DNA of 47,139 nucleotides from an uncultured Eubacterium sp. (GTDB lineage: Bacteria; Bacillota; Clostridia; Lachnospirales; Lachnospiraceae), in NCBI GenBank assembly GCA_910589595.1, contig CAJUTM010000027.1:1-47139 (forward strand), read 5' to 3'. The stretch's first letter is position 1, and each line of letters opens with the position of its first letter. Under the pieces are notes generated by a model that was not told the origin of the DNA, made no database searches, and saw nothing but the letters and a program-made list of their open reading frames with translations. Of the stretch, positions 25,742 through 34,632 are shown piece by piece. The translations under genes and the position numbers were made by a program.

Positions 25742-27410
25742 AATGAATCTGCCGGCCGCCGGAGCCTACCGCTATATTATAAACGGAATCAACAGCCTCG
25801 CCTTTTTCCGCTTTAACATGGTAGGAACCTTCTCCCACATAAACCGTATACGAACCATTTTCATCAGTCTCTGTCTGATACAGCGTTCCGTCGGCAATAT
25901 TTTCGCAGATAACCGTAACGCCGGCAACCGGTCTCTGTGATGTATCCATCGCCGTACCCACTACTTTTTTCTGATCTACCACACGCAATGTAGCCGTACA
26001 CTGGCAGGTTCTCTTTTCATTCTCTTTGTCGGTAATTGTCAGCCGGACGGCGTATTCCCCGACAGCGTTTGCCTTGCCGCTTATTTTTCCGGTATTCTCG
26101 TCTAGCTTGATTCCGGCCGGAAGATTGATTGCCGAATAGCTGTATTGATTGCTTCCTCCCACCGCGGAGGCAAACTCTTTTTCTTTGATTTCATTTCCGG
26201 CTAAAATAGTACTGTCTTCCGCTTTGCCTACGATTGTCGAGTTATTGCCTACATATACATATATTGTCTGGCGAACGGTACTGCCTGTCTCGTCCGTCGC
26301 CTTTAATGTCAATTGCGTTCCTACGGTAACGGTTGTCAACGTTCCGGTAAACAATAATTGGTTATTTCTTTCTTTTACCGTGATTCCCGCTACGGAGCCT
26401 GTCAGCTCATAAGAAATATGGCCGCAGCAATATTCGCTGAGGTCGACAACTTTATTCCAACTGTCTCCCACGACGCCAATCCACTTCTCGTCGAGCGGAC
26501 GCGTATTGCGCACATAGATTGCCTGTGTCTCCATCGTCTTCACACCATTCCCCGGTAAGGCGGCGATGGTAACGCGCACAAAAGAATCCCGACTGACCGA
26601 ATATTCCGGAGCCAGTGTCAAATCATACGTTTTATCTTCATAATTGCGCATCTGTGCAATCCGGTACTTGCGGCTGTATGTACCAAACGAATACTGTTTC
26701 CCGTCCAGTGAAAATTGAGACTCGCTCAGCCTCATTGCCTTGTCGAGTACAACCCGCACGGCGTTGCTGCTTAATACCTCAACCGAGGCAATACTGACGC
26801 TGTTTGTGGCAAGTACCGTCAGTTTAATGCTTCCTGTTTTCTTGCTTCCCTCTACGGAAGTAGCTTTAATGGTAACCGTTCCCGCCTTTAATCCGGTCAC
26901 TTTTCCGGCGCTGCTCACCTTGGCAATGGATTTATTAGACGTCGACCATGTCACTTTCTTGTAACTTCCGCTTGCCGGATTTACAATCGCTTTTAATGCC
27001 AGCGTATTCCCCACATAAAGTGCGTTTTTCGGCTTTTCGATTGTGATGGAAGTAACTTTTTTAACGACGTTAATCGTAATCTTTGCTTTTTTCTTTTTGT
27101 TCTTTTTTGAAGTGACGGTCACCTTGCATTTTCCTGTCTTGATTCCTTTTACATAACCGGACGAAGAGACCGTGGCGATTTTCTTATTCGAAGATTTATA
27201 TTTTACCTTTTTATTGGCGGATTTGTTCGGCGTCACCTTGACGCTCGTCTTTAATTTTATCTTCTTTCCCACCGCTACATGAACCGAAGAACCATAATTA
27301 CTCTTTACGGTAACTTTCTTTACTTTTACTTTTGCCGATGCTTCCTGCGGCGCCGCGCAAACCAACAGCGCCATTGCCAGCAAAAGCATCCCTTTCCACA
27401 TTTTTTTCAT
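25716..27410 (-). CDS. Secreted multi-domain Ig-like (Big_2) protein
   Basis: The 564-residue product has a signal peptide (LLLAMALLVCAAPQEASA) and no obvious wall anchor. Domains in order: two Lys-rich Big_2-type repeats (about 28-115 and 116-200, each with SSNKKIATVSS or STSNKSIAKVSS), a beta domain (205-310), a further beta domain, a cadherin/He_PIG-like repeat (GIKLDENTGKISGKANAVGE, about 440) and a C-terminal carboxypeptidase-regulatory-like fold (VVGTAMDTSQRPVAGVTV). This suggests an adhesin or surface structural protein. The ATG follows GGGAGG. A tandem 13-bp repeat lies in its upstream region. Confidence 0.78.
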   Translation of the reverse strand: MKKMWKGMLLLAMALLVCAAPQEASAKVKVKKVTVKSNYGSSVHVAVGKKIKLKTSVKVTPNKSANKKVKYKSSNKKIATVSSSGYVKGIKTGKCKVTVTSKKNKKKKAKITINVVKKVTSITIEKPKNALYVGNTLALKAIVNPASGSYKKVTWSTSNKSIAKVSSAGKVTGLKAGTVTIKATSVEGSKKTGSIKLTVLATNSVSIASVEVLSSNAVRVVLDKAMRLSESQFSLDGKQYSFGTYSRKYRIAQMRNYEDKTYDLTLAPEYSVSRDSFVRVTIAALPGNGVKTMETQAIYVRNTRPLDEKWIGVVGDSWNKVVDLSEYCCGHISYELTGSVAGITVKERNNQLLFTGTLTTVTVGTQLTLKATDETGSTVRQTIYVYVGNNSTIVGKAEDSTILAGNEIKEKEFASAVGGSNQYSYSAINLPAGIKLDENTGKISGKANAVGEYAVRLTITDKENEKRTCQCTATLRVVDQKKVVGTAMDTSQRPVAGVTVICENIADGTLYQTETDENGSYTVYVGEGSYHVKAEKGEAVDSVYNIAVGSGGRQIHFILRAEDL

Positions 27411-27444
27411 AAGAACCTCCCTTACGCTTTTTTTCTTTGTTTAT

Positions 27445-27470
27445 AAGAATACTGTTAAAGAATACCGTTA
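27445..27470. repeat. Tandem 13-bp direct repeat upstream of Ig-like gene
   Basis: AAGAATAC[T/C]GTTA occurs twice without a gap, with one difference, 35-60 bases upstream of the start codon. A TTGACA on the minus strand (27476-27481) stands next to it, but no -10 lies at correct spacing. Confidence 0.6.
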
Positions 27471-27498
27471 AACTTTGTCAAAAAATTGTATTTCAGCC

Positions 27499-29547
27499 TC
27501 AAATTGCATTCTTTTTCAGTTTTCTTTTCAATCTGCTTTTCTGCTCCTCCGATAAGTTCATCCCATCGGTCAGAGAATCAAACCAACCGCTAACCCTGCT
27601 CTTTCTCACATGTAAAACGGGAAATTCGTCGCTGGATATAAGAGAGAGAAGCCAATTTTGATAAATTTCATCCCTCTCTCCCATTATCATCGGAACATCC
27701 CCCTGAAAATAATACTTCCCATCTCCACTCAGGCAGGTAACACTTATTTTTTTTAACGATTTCGGAAACTGAATGATTGACCGGTCGGGAATTGCAAATA
27801 AACTTCTGATTTCTTTTACTCCTTCAGGAAGCTTTATCTTATAGTTAACGCTTGATAAAATAAATTTGTTAGTGAGAAAAGGTTCGATAGTGAGATAACT
27901 TACTGCTCCGTAAAAAATTTTACCATCCGCCGAACGGAGCCAGCCAGATTCTTTTCCAACTATAAACGGATTTCTTTCATCCACATAAACTCTGTTAAAA
28001 TTTACGCAACCAGCGTTGTTCCAAAACGCATTTTCCTCTATCTCCTGCACCTTTTTTCCAATTTGAAGTATGTAAACATTTTCGTTTGTAAAATAAAAAT
28101 TATCGCTTCGCAAAACCGTAATTCCTTCCGGAATAGAAACCGTATCCCTCCCCGTAAGAGTAATATTTTTCCCAAGAAATGTCGCTTTCTCCGGTAGAGA
28201 TAAGAGACCCATGCCCCACAGCGCATTGTCACCGATATAGCTTGCATTGGGAAATCCATGGTCTGCCAACAATTCAACCGGCGCGGCTCTTCTATCTGAT
28301 TGTTCCCATTCCCTCCAGTATGTCCGCAGCCTCTCCGACGAGTTATCTATCGCAAATGCCTCTTCTTCCATCCTCTCAATTGTTTTCGGCAGCATAAAGA
28401 TAACCTGAGTTTCCTTTTTTTGCATATTTTCCAGAGAAACAGTATGGGCAAATGCGCGTCTGGGAACTACTTTCCAGCCTTTTTCCAGTTCAATACACAT
28501 TGGCCCGCAGTTTCTAAAAGCATCCTCCTCCACATAGATTCCGGCCGGAAGGGAAATCTTTCGCATGTAGGGATTCGCTTCCGTTATAAAACAGCCATTG
28601 TTCCCCAATTCAAACGCATGAGAAGCTATCCGGTTCACTCCCTCAGGCAGTACGATATCACCGCTGTAAATATCACCGATATAACGGAAAATCGTATTTC
28701 CTTTCATCAAAAACTCGCCCTTTTGTACCGTTCCCGCCAGTTCCTTTTTCCGGCAATCCGCTTCCTCAATCACACCGAACGGATTTTGCACTATCGTATA
28801 GCAGTATCCGTCCTTTTCATATACTTTTTTCTTTCTGCGACCGGCTAAATCAACGCTCTCAACAGCCGTTCCCAAAAGACGTTCGCATTCGGATTCTGTA
28901 GTACAGAGGGAAATACCGCCGATATCTGTCTTCCTGTGCTTGCTATTTCCCGCCAGCCGCACCCGCATACGCCATACTTTACCCTCTTCGTCAAAAAGTA
29001 AGCTGCAATACTTTTTTACTGTTTCCGGCAGCTGCTTTTTTGTATTCATGTACTCCATCAGATGCACGGTCTTTTCCTCCGGTAATCCGCTTTTTTTCGT
29101 CAGTGTCCCCTGAAATTCCAACACATGGGGTTTGTCCGGTATTTGCGGTATATCGATTCGAATCTTACCTTCTTCTGGATAAATCGCCCCCTTGCAGCTA
29201 TTCCCCGCTGTAATATAATAAACAGGACCAGCCAGCCGCTGCGGTGCATAGGAAAATTCATAACCGTTACCAATGGAATATGCAGTTGAGAGAGAAATCT
29301 CATTGTTTGTCCTTTTATTGTTTAAAGAAAAGGACAGTGTTCCACTCGTAACACGATACACTTCCAACGTCAATTTCCCGTCCGCACTCTGCCACACTCC
29401 CTCATATTTGGCATACTGCTGAAAATTTTCCTTATCCTTTTTTTGTAACACGTTTGCTATTACAAAAAAAATCAAAATACATAAAAAAACTACTGCTGCC
29501 GAAAATAGAATGCGCCGCTTCCTCGTCGTCATGCGTACCCTGTTCAT
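27499..29547 (-). CDS. Membrane-anchored BspA-like leucine-rich repeat protein
   Basis: The 682-residue protein has one N-terminal membrane helix (about 13-33) and an external part. From about residue 290 it contains LRR_5/BspA-type repeats, seen as LPEGVNRIASHAFE, ISLPAGIYVEEDAFRNC, LPKTIERMEEEAFA, IPEGITVL and LPEGVKEIRSLF. Such proteins are common surface ligands in gut Firmicutes. Residues 45-280 are a beta-rich domain I do not recognise. It starts 20 nt after trxB ends and has no visible promoter of its own, so it is likely cotranscribed with the thioredoxin genes. Role unknown. Confidence 0.75.
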   Translation of the reverse strand: MNRVRMTTRKRRILFSAAVVFLCILIFFVIANVLQKKDKENFQQYAKYEGVWQSADGKLTLEVYRVTSGTLSFSLNNKRTNNEISLSTAYSIGNGYEFSYAPQRLAGPVYYITAGNSCKGAIYPEEGKIRIDIPQIPDKPHVLEFQGTLTKKSGLPEEKTVHLMEYMNTKKQLPETVKKYCSLLFDEEGKVWRMRVRLAGNSKHRKTDIGGISLCTTESECERLLGTAVESVDLAGRRKKKVYEKDGYCYTIVQNPFGVIEEADCRKKELAGTVQKGEFLMKGNTIFRYIGDIYSGDIVLPEGVNRIASHAFELGNNGCFITEANPYMRKISLPAGIYVEEDAFRNCGPMCIELEKGWKVVPRRAFAHTVSLENMQKKETQVIFMLPKTIERMEEEAFAIDNSSERLRTYWREWEQSDRRAAPVELLADHGFPNASYIGDNALWGMGLLSLPEKATFLGKNITLTGRDTVSIPEGITVLRSDNFYFTNENVYILQIGKKVQEIEENAFWNNAGCVNFNRVYVDERNPFIVGKESGWLRSADGKIFYGAVSYLTIEPFLTNKFILSSVNYKIKLPEGVKEIRSLFAIPDRSIIQFPKSLKKISVTCLSGDGKYYFQGDVPMIMGERDEIYQNWLLSLISSDEFPVLHVRKSRVSGWFDSLTDGMNLSEEQKSRLKRKLKKNAI

Positions 29548-29567
29548 ACTTACCGCTTCTCCCTCTT

Positions 29568-30491
29568 TTATTCCATGTACTCACATGCCGCCAGCGCTGC
29601 GACCGCACCATCCGCAGCAGCAGTTGCCAGCTGGCGCACCGATTTCGTACGGCAGTCGCCTGCCACATAAACTCCCGGCGTCTCCGTATTACAGTCCTCC
29701 GCCGCCTCAATATATCCTTTCTCGTCCAGTTTTACATAGTCTGCAAACGGCTCGTTATCTGGCATCTGCCCAATAGCAATAAAGACGCCGGACACTTCAA
29801 TTTCCCGCGTCTCCTTTGTCTGCACATCCTGTATCTGAACAGCCGTCAGATTCGGTTCTCCCAACAATTGCCTGACAACCGAATTCCACACAAATTCCAC
29901 ATTTTCTTTCTGGCGCAGCGCGTCTCCGAGTTTTGCCTCGCCCCGCAAAGTATCTCTGCGATGAATCACATATACTTTGCGGCAATAATTCGAGAGAAAC
30001 ATCGCATCTTCCAACGCCGTGTTGCCGCCGCCGACGACAGCTACATCCCGTCCCCGAAAGAACATACCGTCACAGGTGGCGCAATAAGATACGCCGGCGC
30101 CGATAAGCGCTTCCTCACGCTCTACACCAAGCGGCCGGTTCTTCGCCCCAGTCGCCAGAATAACCGCCTTTGTCTCATAACAGACCTCGTCTCCGGCGGC
30201 ATTTCTGGCATAGACATATTTCTTTTCTCCCTCCGGAGCTTCTTCCATCCGCAACACTTTTTCCTGCTTATATTCCGCCCCCAGACGGATTGCCTGTTCG
30301 TATAGATTTTTGGCGAACTCGAAACCGGAAATCTTTGCTATGCCCGGATAATTTTCTACTTCGGGAGAGTTTACAATCTGTCCGCCAAAAGATTTTTTCT
30401 CCAACACAAGAACGGATTTACCTGCCCGCACTCCATAGATTGCCGCAGACAAACCCGCTGTTCCCGCTCCTACAATTATAATATCGTACAT
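29568..30491 (-). CDS. trxB: Thioredoxin reductase
   Basis: The 307-residue low-molecular-weight flavoprotein has the FAD-binding IIVGAGTAGLS at its N terminus, redox cysteines 137 and 140 in SYCATCDG, the NADPH-binding VAVVGGGNTALEDA and the second FAD motif YVAGDCR. It reduces thioredoxin with NADPH in the cytoplasm. The ATG follows GGGAGGAGCTT. It lies 51 nt downstream of trxA in the same operon. Confidence 0.95.
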   Translation of the reverse strand: MYDIIIVGAGTAGLSAAIYGVRAGKSVLVLEKKSFGGQIVNSPEVENYPGIAKISGFEFAKNLYEQAIRLGAEYKQEKVLRMEEAPEGEKKYVYARNAAGDEVCYETKAVILATGAKNRPLGVEREEALIGAGVSYCATCDGMFFRGRDVAVVGGGNTALEDAMFLSNYCRKVYVIHRRDTLRGEAKLGDALRQKENVEFVWNSVVRQLLGEPNLTAVQIQDVQTKETREIEVSGVFIAIGQMPDNEPFADYVKLDEKGYIEAAEDCNTETPGVYVAGDCRTKSVRQLATAAADGAVAALAACEYME

Positions 30492-30542
30492 AAGCTCCTC
30501 CCAGCCTGATAAGATAATGTCAGTTATTTGCTATTTATTACT

Positions 30543-30848
30543 TCAGATAAGCGCGGCTATTTCTTCTTTTGAAATGAAGCCAACCGAGCGGTTCGTCTCC
30601 TGCCCTTCCTTTATTACAACTAATGTCGGAATAGACATAACGCGGAATTGCATTGCCAGCTCCTGCTGTTCATCTACATTAACTTTGCACACCTTGATGT
30701 CGCTGCGCTCCTCTGCAACCTCGTCGACAACCGGCGAAAGCATCTGGCACGGCCCGCACCAGCTCGCCCAAAAATCAATCAGCACCGGCTTGTCCGCTTG
30801 CGCCACTTCTGTCTCGTAATTTTTTTGTGTAATTTCTACTACTGCCAT
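30543..30848 (-). CDS. trxA: Thioredoxin
   Basis: The 101-residue protein has the classic WCGPC active site at 30-34, the cis-proline motif SIPTL and the usual length. It serves as disulfide reductant for cytoplasmic enzymes and is recharged by the product of the next gene. The ATG follows TGGAGGATTAATA. A strong promoter lies about 100 bases upstream, beyond the stop of the GTPase-RNase gene. Confidence 0.95.
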   Translation of the reverse strand: MAVVEITQKNYETEVAQADKPVLIDFWASWCGPCQMLSPVVDEVAEERSDIKVCKVNVDEQQELAMQFRVMSIPTLVVIKEGQETNRSVGFISKEEIAALI

Positions 30849-30950
30849 TATTAATCCTCCATTCCGAAAACGTTTTTTGTTTCATATCCAATCCCATAAA
30901 TTGATGTTGGGGTCAATGGTGACTATATATAGGATACCTTTCCTCATATT

Positions 30951-30979
30951 ATTATATACTTTGACCTCTGCCGTTTCAA
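30951..30979 (-). promoter_or_regulatory. trxA-trxB promoter
   Basis: On the minus strand TTGAAA (30974-30979) and a perfect TATAAT (30951-30956) are 17 bases apart. It starts about 11 bases after the upstream gene's stop codon and predicts a leader of about 95 nt. Confidence 0.85.
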
Positions 30980-30989
30980 CACATTATTT

Positions 30990-33608
30990 TTAATTTTCTA
31001 TCCATTCCTCTAATTCCTCCTGTACCCGCCCTATTTCCCTTTGCAAATCCGCGGCCGAGAGCAGCCGGCAGCCGGCGCCGCGAATGATAATCTGCTCCAT
31101 GCCATCCGATGTCGCCACCGTAATCTGATACTTTTTATTATTTTCATGGGCAAATCTTTCAATATAACAGTCCGCCGTTTCCGCTTCTTTTGTATAAACG
31201 ACATGGATATTGTGATAATCCATCACCTCGGTCTTGTGATTTTGTACGCGGTAGGCATCGAACACCAAAATCACTTCACATTTCCGGTATCCCTGATAAT
31301 TGCACAAAATGTCCATTAACTTGTCCCTTGCCGCCGCAATATCCGTCTTTGCCAGTTCGCGAAGTTCCTCCCATGCAAAAATGATATTATAACCATCCAC
31401 AAGTAAATATTTCGTATCCGGCACATTTTTCTTCCGCGGCTTCGCCAGCCCCTCCGGTTTATCGGATACGGAGCGCACCCGTCTGGCAGAAATCCCTTTA
31501 TGGGAAACGGGCCCGCTCTTGCGGTTCGCATACATTGCCCGCTCTAAGATACCATCAATCTCCTCCGTATCTATCCACTCTTCTTCATGTGACGTACTGC
31601 GCTCTGTCCTCTCTTCTTCCCTGCCGTCATCCGCTGAAGTTGTTCCCTTTCCCGTGTCGATATGCATATAGCTGCGCACTTCATTCCACGGTATCGTAAT
31701 ACCCGCTCCGTGAGAACAGAAGACCGATGATGACGGGTTCTCCGTGTCACTCTCCGGCTCATACCGCATTCTCTGTATGACCTCATCGGCATTATGGCAC
31801 GGACGATAACCCGAGAGCGAACAGGACAAATGCCCCTGCCCTTTTGTATAGGCGGCCACTTCCCGCGGATATCCCCGCATGGTACTGACCGGAGCCTCTC
31901 CTGTGAGAATCGAAACTCCTGCCGCTGACTGCTCCAGTGTAAACGAACCGGCCATCCTCTCCATATCACTCATCGCACGGCCCACATAAGATTCCGGCAA
32001 CTCAAGGCGATATTCATAATACGGCTCAAGAAGAACCGACTCCGTCTGCATTAATCCCTGTCGTACCGCACGGTATGTCGCCTGACGAAAATCTCCGCCC
32101 TCCGTATGCTTCAAATGCGCCTTTCCCGCAATAAGCGTAATGATTACATCGGTAAGCGCAGAACCGGTGAGAACTCCCTTGTGCTCCCGCTCTGACAAAT
32201 GCGTAAAAATTAGCCGCTGCCAGTTTCGGTCAAGCAAATCCTCGCTGCACTCCCCCCTAATCTGAATACCGCTTCCCGCCTCTCCCGACTCCATCCACAA
32301 GTGGACTTCGGCGTAATGCCGCAGCGGTTCAAAATGTCCGACGCCCTCTACCGGCCGGCTGATAGTCTCTTTGTAGACAATATTTCCCGTGCCAAAACAT
32401 ACCTGTACGCCAAATCTCTCCAAGATAAGACTCTGTAATATTTCGATTTGTACCTCGCCCATCACCTGCACTTGAATTTCCTGAAGTTTTTCATTCCATA
32501 CCACGTGCAGCTCCGGCTGTTCCTCTTCCAGTTCACGCAATTTTGGCAGAAAAACTGCCGCGTCGCACCCCTCCGGCAGTTCGACGCGATAGGTGAGCAC
32601 CGGATTGAGCGCCGCGCCTATTCCCTCTGTCTCACTACCAAGCCCCTGCGCGGGATAGGTTTTCAAAAGTCCCGTCACCGCACAAATGGTTCCTGCTCCG
32701 ACCTCGGGTACACTCTCATAGCGTTCACCGGAATAAATGCGGATTTGATTTACCTTTTCCCTACATCCCTCTGCCACTTCAATTTCCATGCGGGCCCTCA
32801 ATACCCCGCCCGTCACCTTGAGATACGTCAGCCGATTCCCCACCTCGTCTCTGGCAATCTTAAACACCCTCGCGGCAAACTCTTCTTTATATTCTTTGGC
32901 TGTTGTCAACGTATCAAGCGCCTGCAGCAGTTTCCCAATCCCCTCGTTCTTTAACGCCGAGCCGGAAAAACAGGGAAACAATTTACCGGCAGCAACAAGA
33001 GAGGGTATGGTATCGGCAGAGAAATCCCCCTCCTCTATATATTTTTCTAACAATTCCTCGTCGCACAGGGCAATCTCTTCTTTGCACTCCTCTGTTTCCG
33101 GATTCATGCAGTTTACAATATTGGCGGACAGTCTCTCTTTTAGCTCTGTCATAATAGAAGAAATGTCCGTTCCGTTCTGGTCCATCTTATTGACAAAAAG
33201 AAACGCCGGCACCTTGTACCGCCGCAGCAGACGCCACAGCGTCTGCGTATGAGCCTGAACACCATCCGCAGCGCTGATGACAAGCACCGCATAATCAAGC
33301 ACTTGCAGGGTGCGCTCCATCTCCGCTGAAAAATCAACATGCCCCGGCGTATCCAATAACGTAATCTCCGTACCGCCAAATGAAAATACCGCCTGCTTGG
33401 AAAAAATAGTAATGCCGCGCTTCTTCTCCAACTCATAAGTATCTAAATAGGCGTCTCCCTTATCGACACGCCCAAAAGAACGGATTTTCCCCGCTGTATA
33501 CAAAAGACTTTCGGATAATGTAGTTTTCCCCGCGTCAACATGCGCCAAAAGTGCAATACTAATCTTCTTCTCTTTATGTTGCGGCGTATTTTCTGATGCT
33601 CTGCCCAT
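30990..33608 (-). CDS. Tet(M)-like translational GTPase fused to NYN/YacP RNase domain
   Basis: The 872-residue protein joins two parts. Residues 1-620 follow the ribosomal protection protein/EF-G plan: LAHVDAGKT (21-29), DTPGH (86-90), NKMD (140-143), SGSAL (G5), then EF-G-like domains II-V. Residues 730-872 match the NYN/PIN-like YacP family (Rae1 in Bacillus subtilis, which cuts mRNA in the ribosomal A site): DGYN (Asp738), VFDAYR (Asp784), ETADCYIER (Asp813), ATSDGMEQ (Asp835), so the acidic residues appear intact. A charged linker of about 100 residues lies between. The loop that in Tet(M) reads SPVSTPADF here aligns with HTEGGDF (501-507), arguing against classical tetracycline resistance. 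The ATG at 33608 follows AAAGGGGC. Likely role: GTP-dependent action on, and mRNA cleavage at, stalled ribosomes; this is inference. Confidence 0.85.
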   Translation of the reverse strand: MGRASENTPQHKEKKISIALLAHVDAGKTTLSESLLYTAGKIRSFGRVDKGDAYLDTYELEKKRGITIFSKQAVFSFGGTEITLLDTPGHVDFSAEMERTLQVLDYAVLVISAADGVQAHTQTLWRLLRRYKVPAFLFVNKMDQNGTDISSIMTELKERLSANIVNCMNPETEECKEEIALCDEELLEKYIEEGDFSADTIPSLVAAGKLFPCFSGSALKNEGIGKLLQALDTLTTAKEYKEEFAARVFKIARDEVGNRLTYLKVTGGVLRARMEIEVAEGCREKVNQIRIYSGERYESVPEVGAGTICAVTGLLKTYPAQGLGSETEGIGAALNPVLTYRVELPEGCDAAVFLPKLRELEEEQPELHVVWNEKLQEIQVQVMGEVQIEILQSLILERFGVQVCFGTGNIVYKETISRPVEGVGHFEPLRHYAEVHLWMESGEAGSGIQIRGECSEDLLDRNWQRLIFTHLSEREHKGVLTGSALTDVIITLIAGKAHLKHTEGGDFRQATYRAVRQGLMQTESVLLEPYYEYRLELPESYVGRAMSDMERMAGSFTLEQSAAGVSILTGEAPVSTMRGYPREVAAYTKGQGHLSCSLSGYRPCHNADEVIQRMRYEPESDTENPSSSVFCSHGAGITIPWNEVRSYMHIDTGKGTTSADDGREEERTERSTSHEEEWIDTEEIDGILERAMYANRKSGPVSHKGISARRVRSVSDKPEGLAKPRKKNVPDTKYLLVDGYNIIFAWEELRELAKTDIAAARDKLMDILCNYQGYRKCEVILVFDAYRVQNHKTEVMDYHNIHVVYTKEAETADCYIERFAHENNKKYQITVATSDGMEQIIIRGAGCRLLSAADLQREIGRVQEELEEWIEN

Positions 33609-33614
33609 CAAAAA

Positions 33615-33664
33615 TGCCCCTTTCTATCGTCTATAATGAGACCATTATAGCATAGAAAGGGGCA
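33615..33664 (-). terminator. Hairpin sequestering RBS; terminator of sigma operon or attenuator
   Basis: A 13-bp outer stem (TGCCCCTTTCTAT / ATAGAAAGGGGCA) and an 8-bp inner stem (CTATAATG / CATTATAG) form a 50-nt hairpin six to seven bases after the anti-sigma stop. On the minus strand it is followed by TTTTTG and then the ATG of the GTPase-RNase gene. The 3' arm contains that gene's ribosome binding site. It can therefore end sigma-operon transcripts and block translation from any that read through. Confidence 0.8.
33644..33652 (-). promoter_or_regulatory. Extended -10 promoter inside the hairpin
   Basis: TGCTATAAT on the minus strand is a perfect extended -10 element lying in the 5' half of the hairpin; no good -35 is present. 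Transcripts starting about seven bases downstream would lack the 5' arms and leave the ribosome binding site free. Confidence 0.6.
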
Positions 33665-33669
33665 GACTT

Positions 33670-34632
33670 CTATCGAAAATCTTTTACTTCTTTTCCATTC
33701 ACATACACGGTGGCAACACGCTCCAAATCTATCGGCTCCGCAAAGCTGAACTGATTCCATTGGGAAACCGTCCCGCCGTCCACATTTTCGCTATATGTCG
33801 TCCATGCCGTCTCGTCTCTTCCCTCATCAAACAACATAAATTTTCTGCCATCTTTGTCCGCTGCTTCCACGGTTCGCACCGGAATATCTTCCTCTCCCTC
33901 CTTGTACTCGCTAACCATCATAATACCGAGTGAACTTATCCAAAGATTCGTATTGTCACCGACAAAATATTTTTTTGCCTGCGATTCACTATGGATTTTG
34001 AAGCTGTACGAATCATTCGTGACCTCATCGGTTATTTCCAATCCCGTGCCGCCCTCCGACAATTCAAAGGACATGCATGCAAGCAGCGTCTTTCCTTTCT
34101 TTTGAGCCCGTCCGCTGACGCCGCCACCGCCTTTGGTAGAAAAAATAAAACGACGTCTTCCCGACTCTTCTTCAGGATTGATTTCCTCTCCAAAATCTAA
34201 AAACAGAGACATATCTTTATCGTACAAAATTTCTCCCCTGTCATTCTCAATCTCAAAGACAGCGTAGCCGATTTTTGTCTCTTTCTCAAAAATGGATTCT
34301 TTCATCGTCACCCGATAATCGCCTATCTGTACCTGCTGCTCACCAACATCAACAAGTTCCGCCACATATTCTCCACCTCTGCCGCCAAACATCATTTCCA
34401 CAATCGTAGAGCCGGTAAAGGCAAATGCGGTCGTGTTTGAGAGGACAAAAAAGAAGACGAACGCCGCCGCAACCTGCACAATCCGCTTACCATACGTCTG
34501 TTTTCGGGTTTTCTTGCACTTTGCGGCAATTTCATTTGCCTTTCCCTCTTTCATCGCCAATAACCTCTCTTCCAGCTTCTTGTTCACGGGAATCTTGTCC
34601 ATTACATTCTGTATTTTCTTTTTATCATTCAT
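33670..34632 (-). CDS. Anti-sigma-type membrane protein (DUF4179-like)
   Basis: The 320-residue protein has a cytoplasmic N terminus of about 50 residues, one membrane helix (51-72) and an external domain of about 250 residues rich in beta strands. This topology, and its position directly after an ECF sigma gene with an 8-base overlap (ATGAATGA), is that of clostridial anti-sigma factors of the DUF4179 type. It probably binds the sigma factor until an envelope signal is received. The ligand-sensing role of the outer domain is inferred. The start at 34632 is fixed by the overlap with the sigma gene. Confidence 0.78.
   Translation of the reverse strand: MNDKKKIQNVMDKIPVNKKLEERLLAMKEGKANEIAAKCKKTRKQTYGKRIVQVAAAFVFFFVLSNTTAFAFTGSTIVEMMFGGRGGEYVAELVDVGEQQVQIGDYRVTMKESIFEKETKIGYAVFEIENDRGEILYDKDMSLFLDFGEEINPEEESGRRRFIFSTKGGGGVSGRAQKKGKTLLACMSFELSEGGTGLEITDEVTNDSYSFKIHSESQAKKYFVGDNTNLWISSLGIMMVSEYKEGEEDIPVRTVEAADKDGRKFMLFDEGRDETAWTTYSENVDGGTVSQWNQFSFAEPIDLERVATVYVNGKEVKDFR

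Noticed and set aside
29454..30305. Plus-strand open frame opposite trxB and the LRR gene
   Set aside because: Spans two real genes on the other strand and has no recognisable domain or start signal.
30990..33608. Calling the GTPase-RNase gene a tetracycline-resistance gene
   Set aside because: The key SPVSTPADF loop is absent and the protein carries an extra RNase domain.
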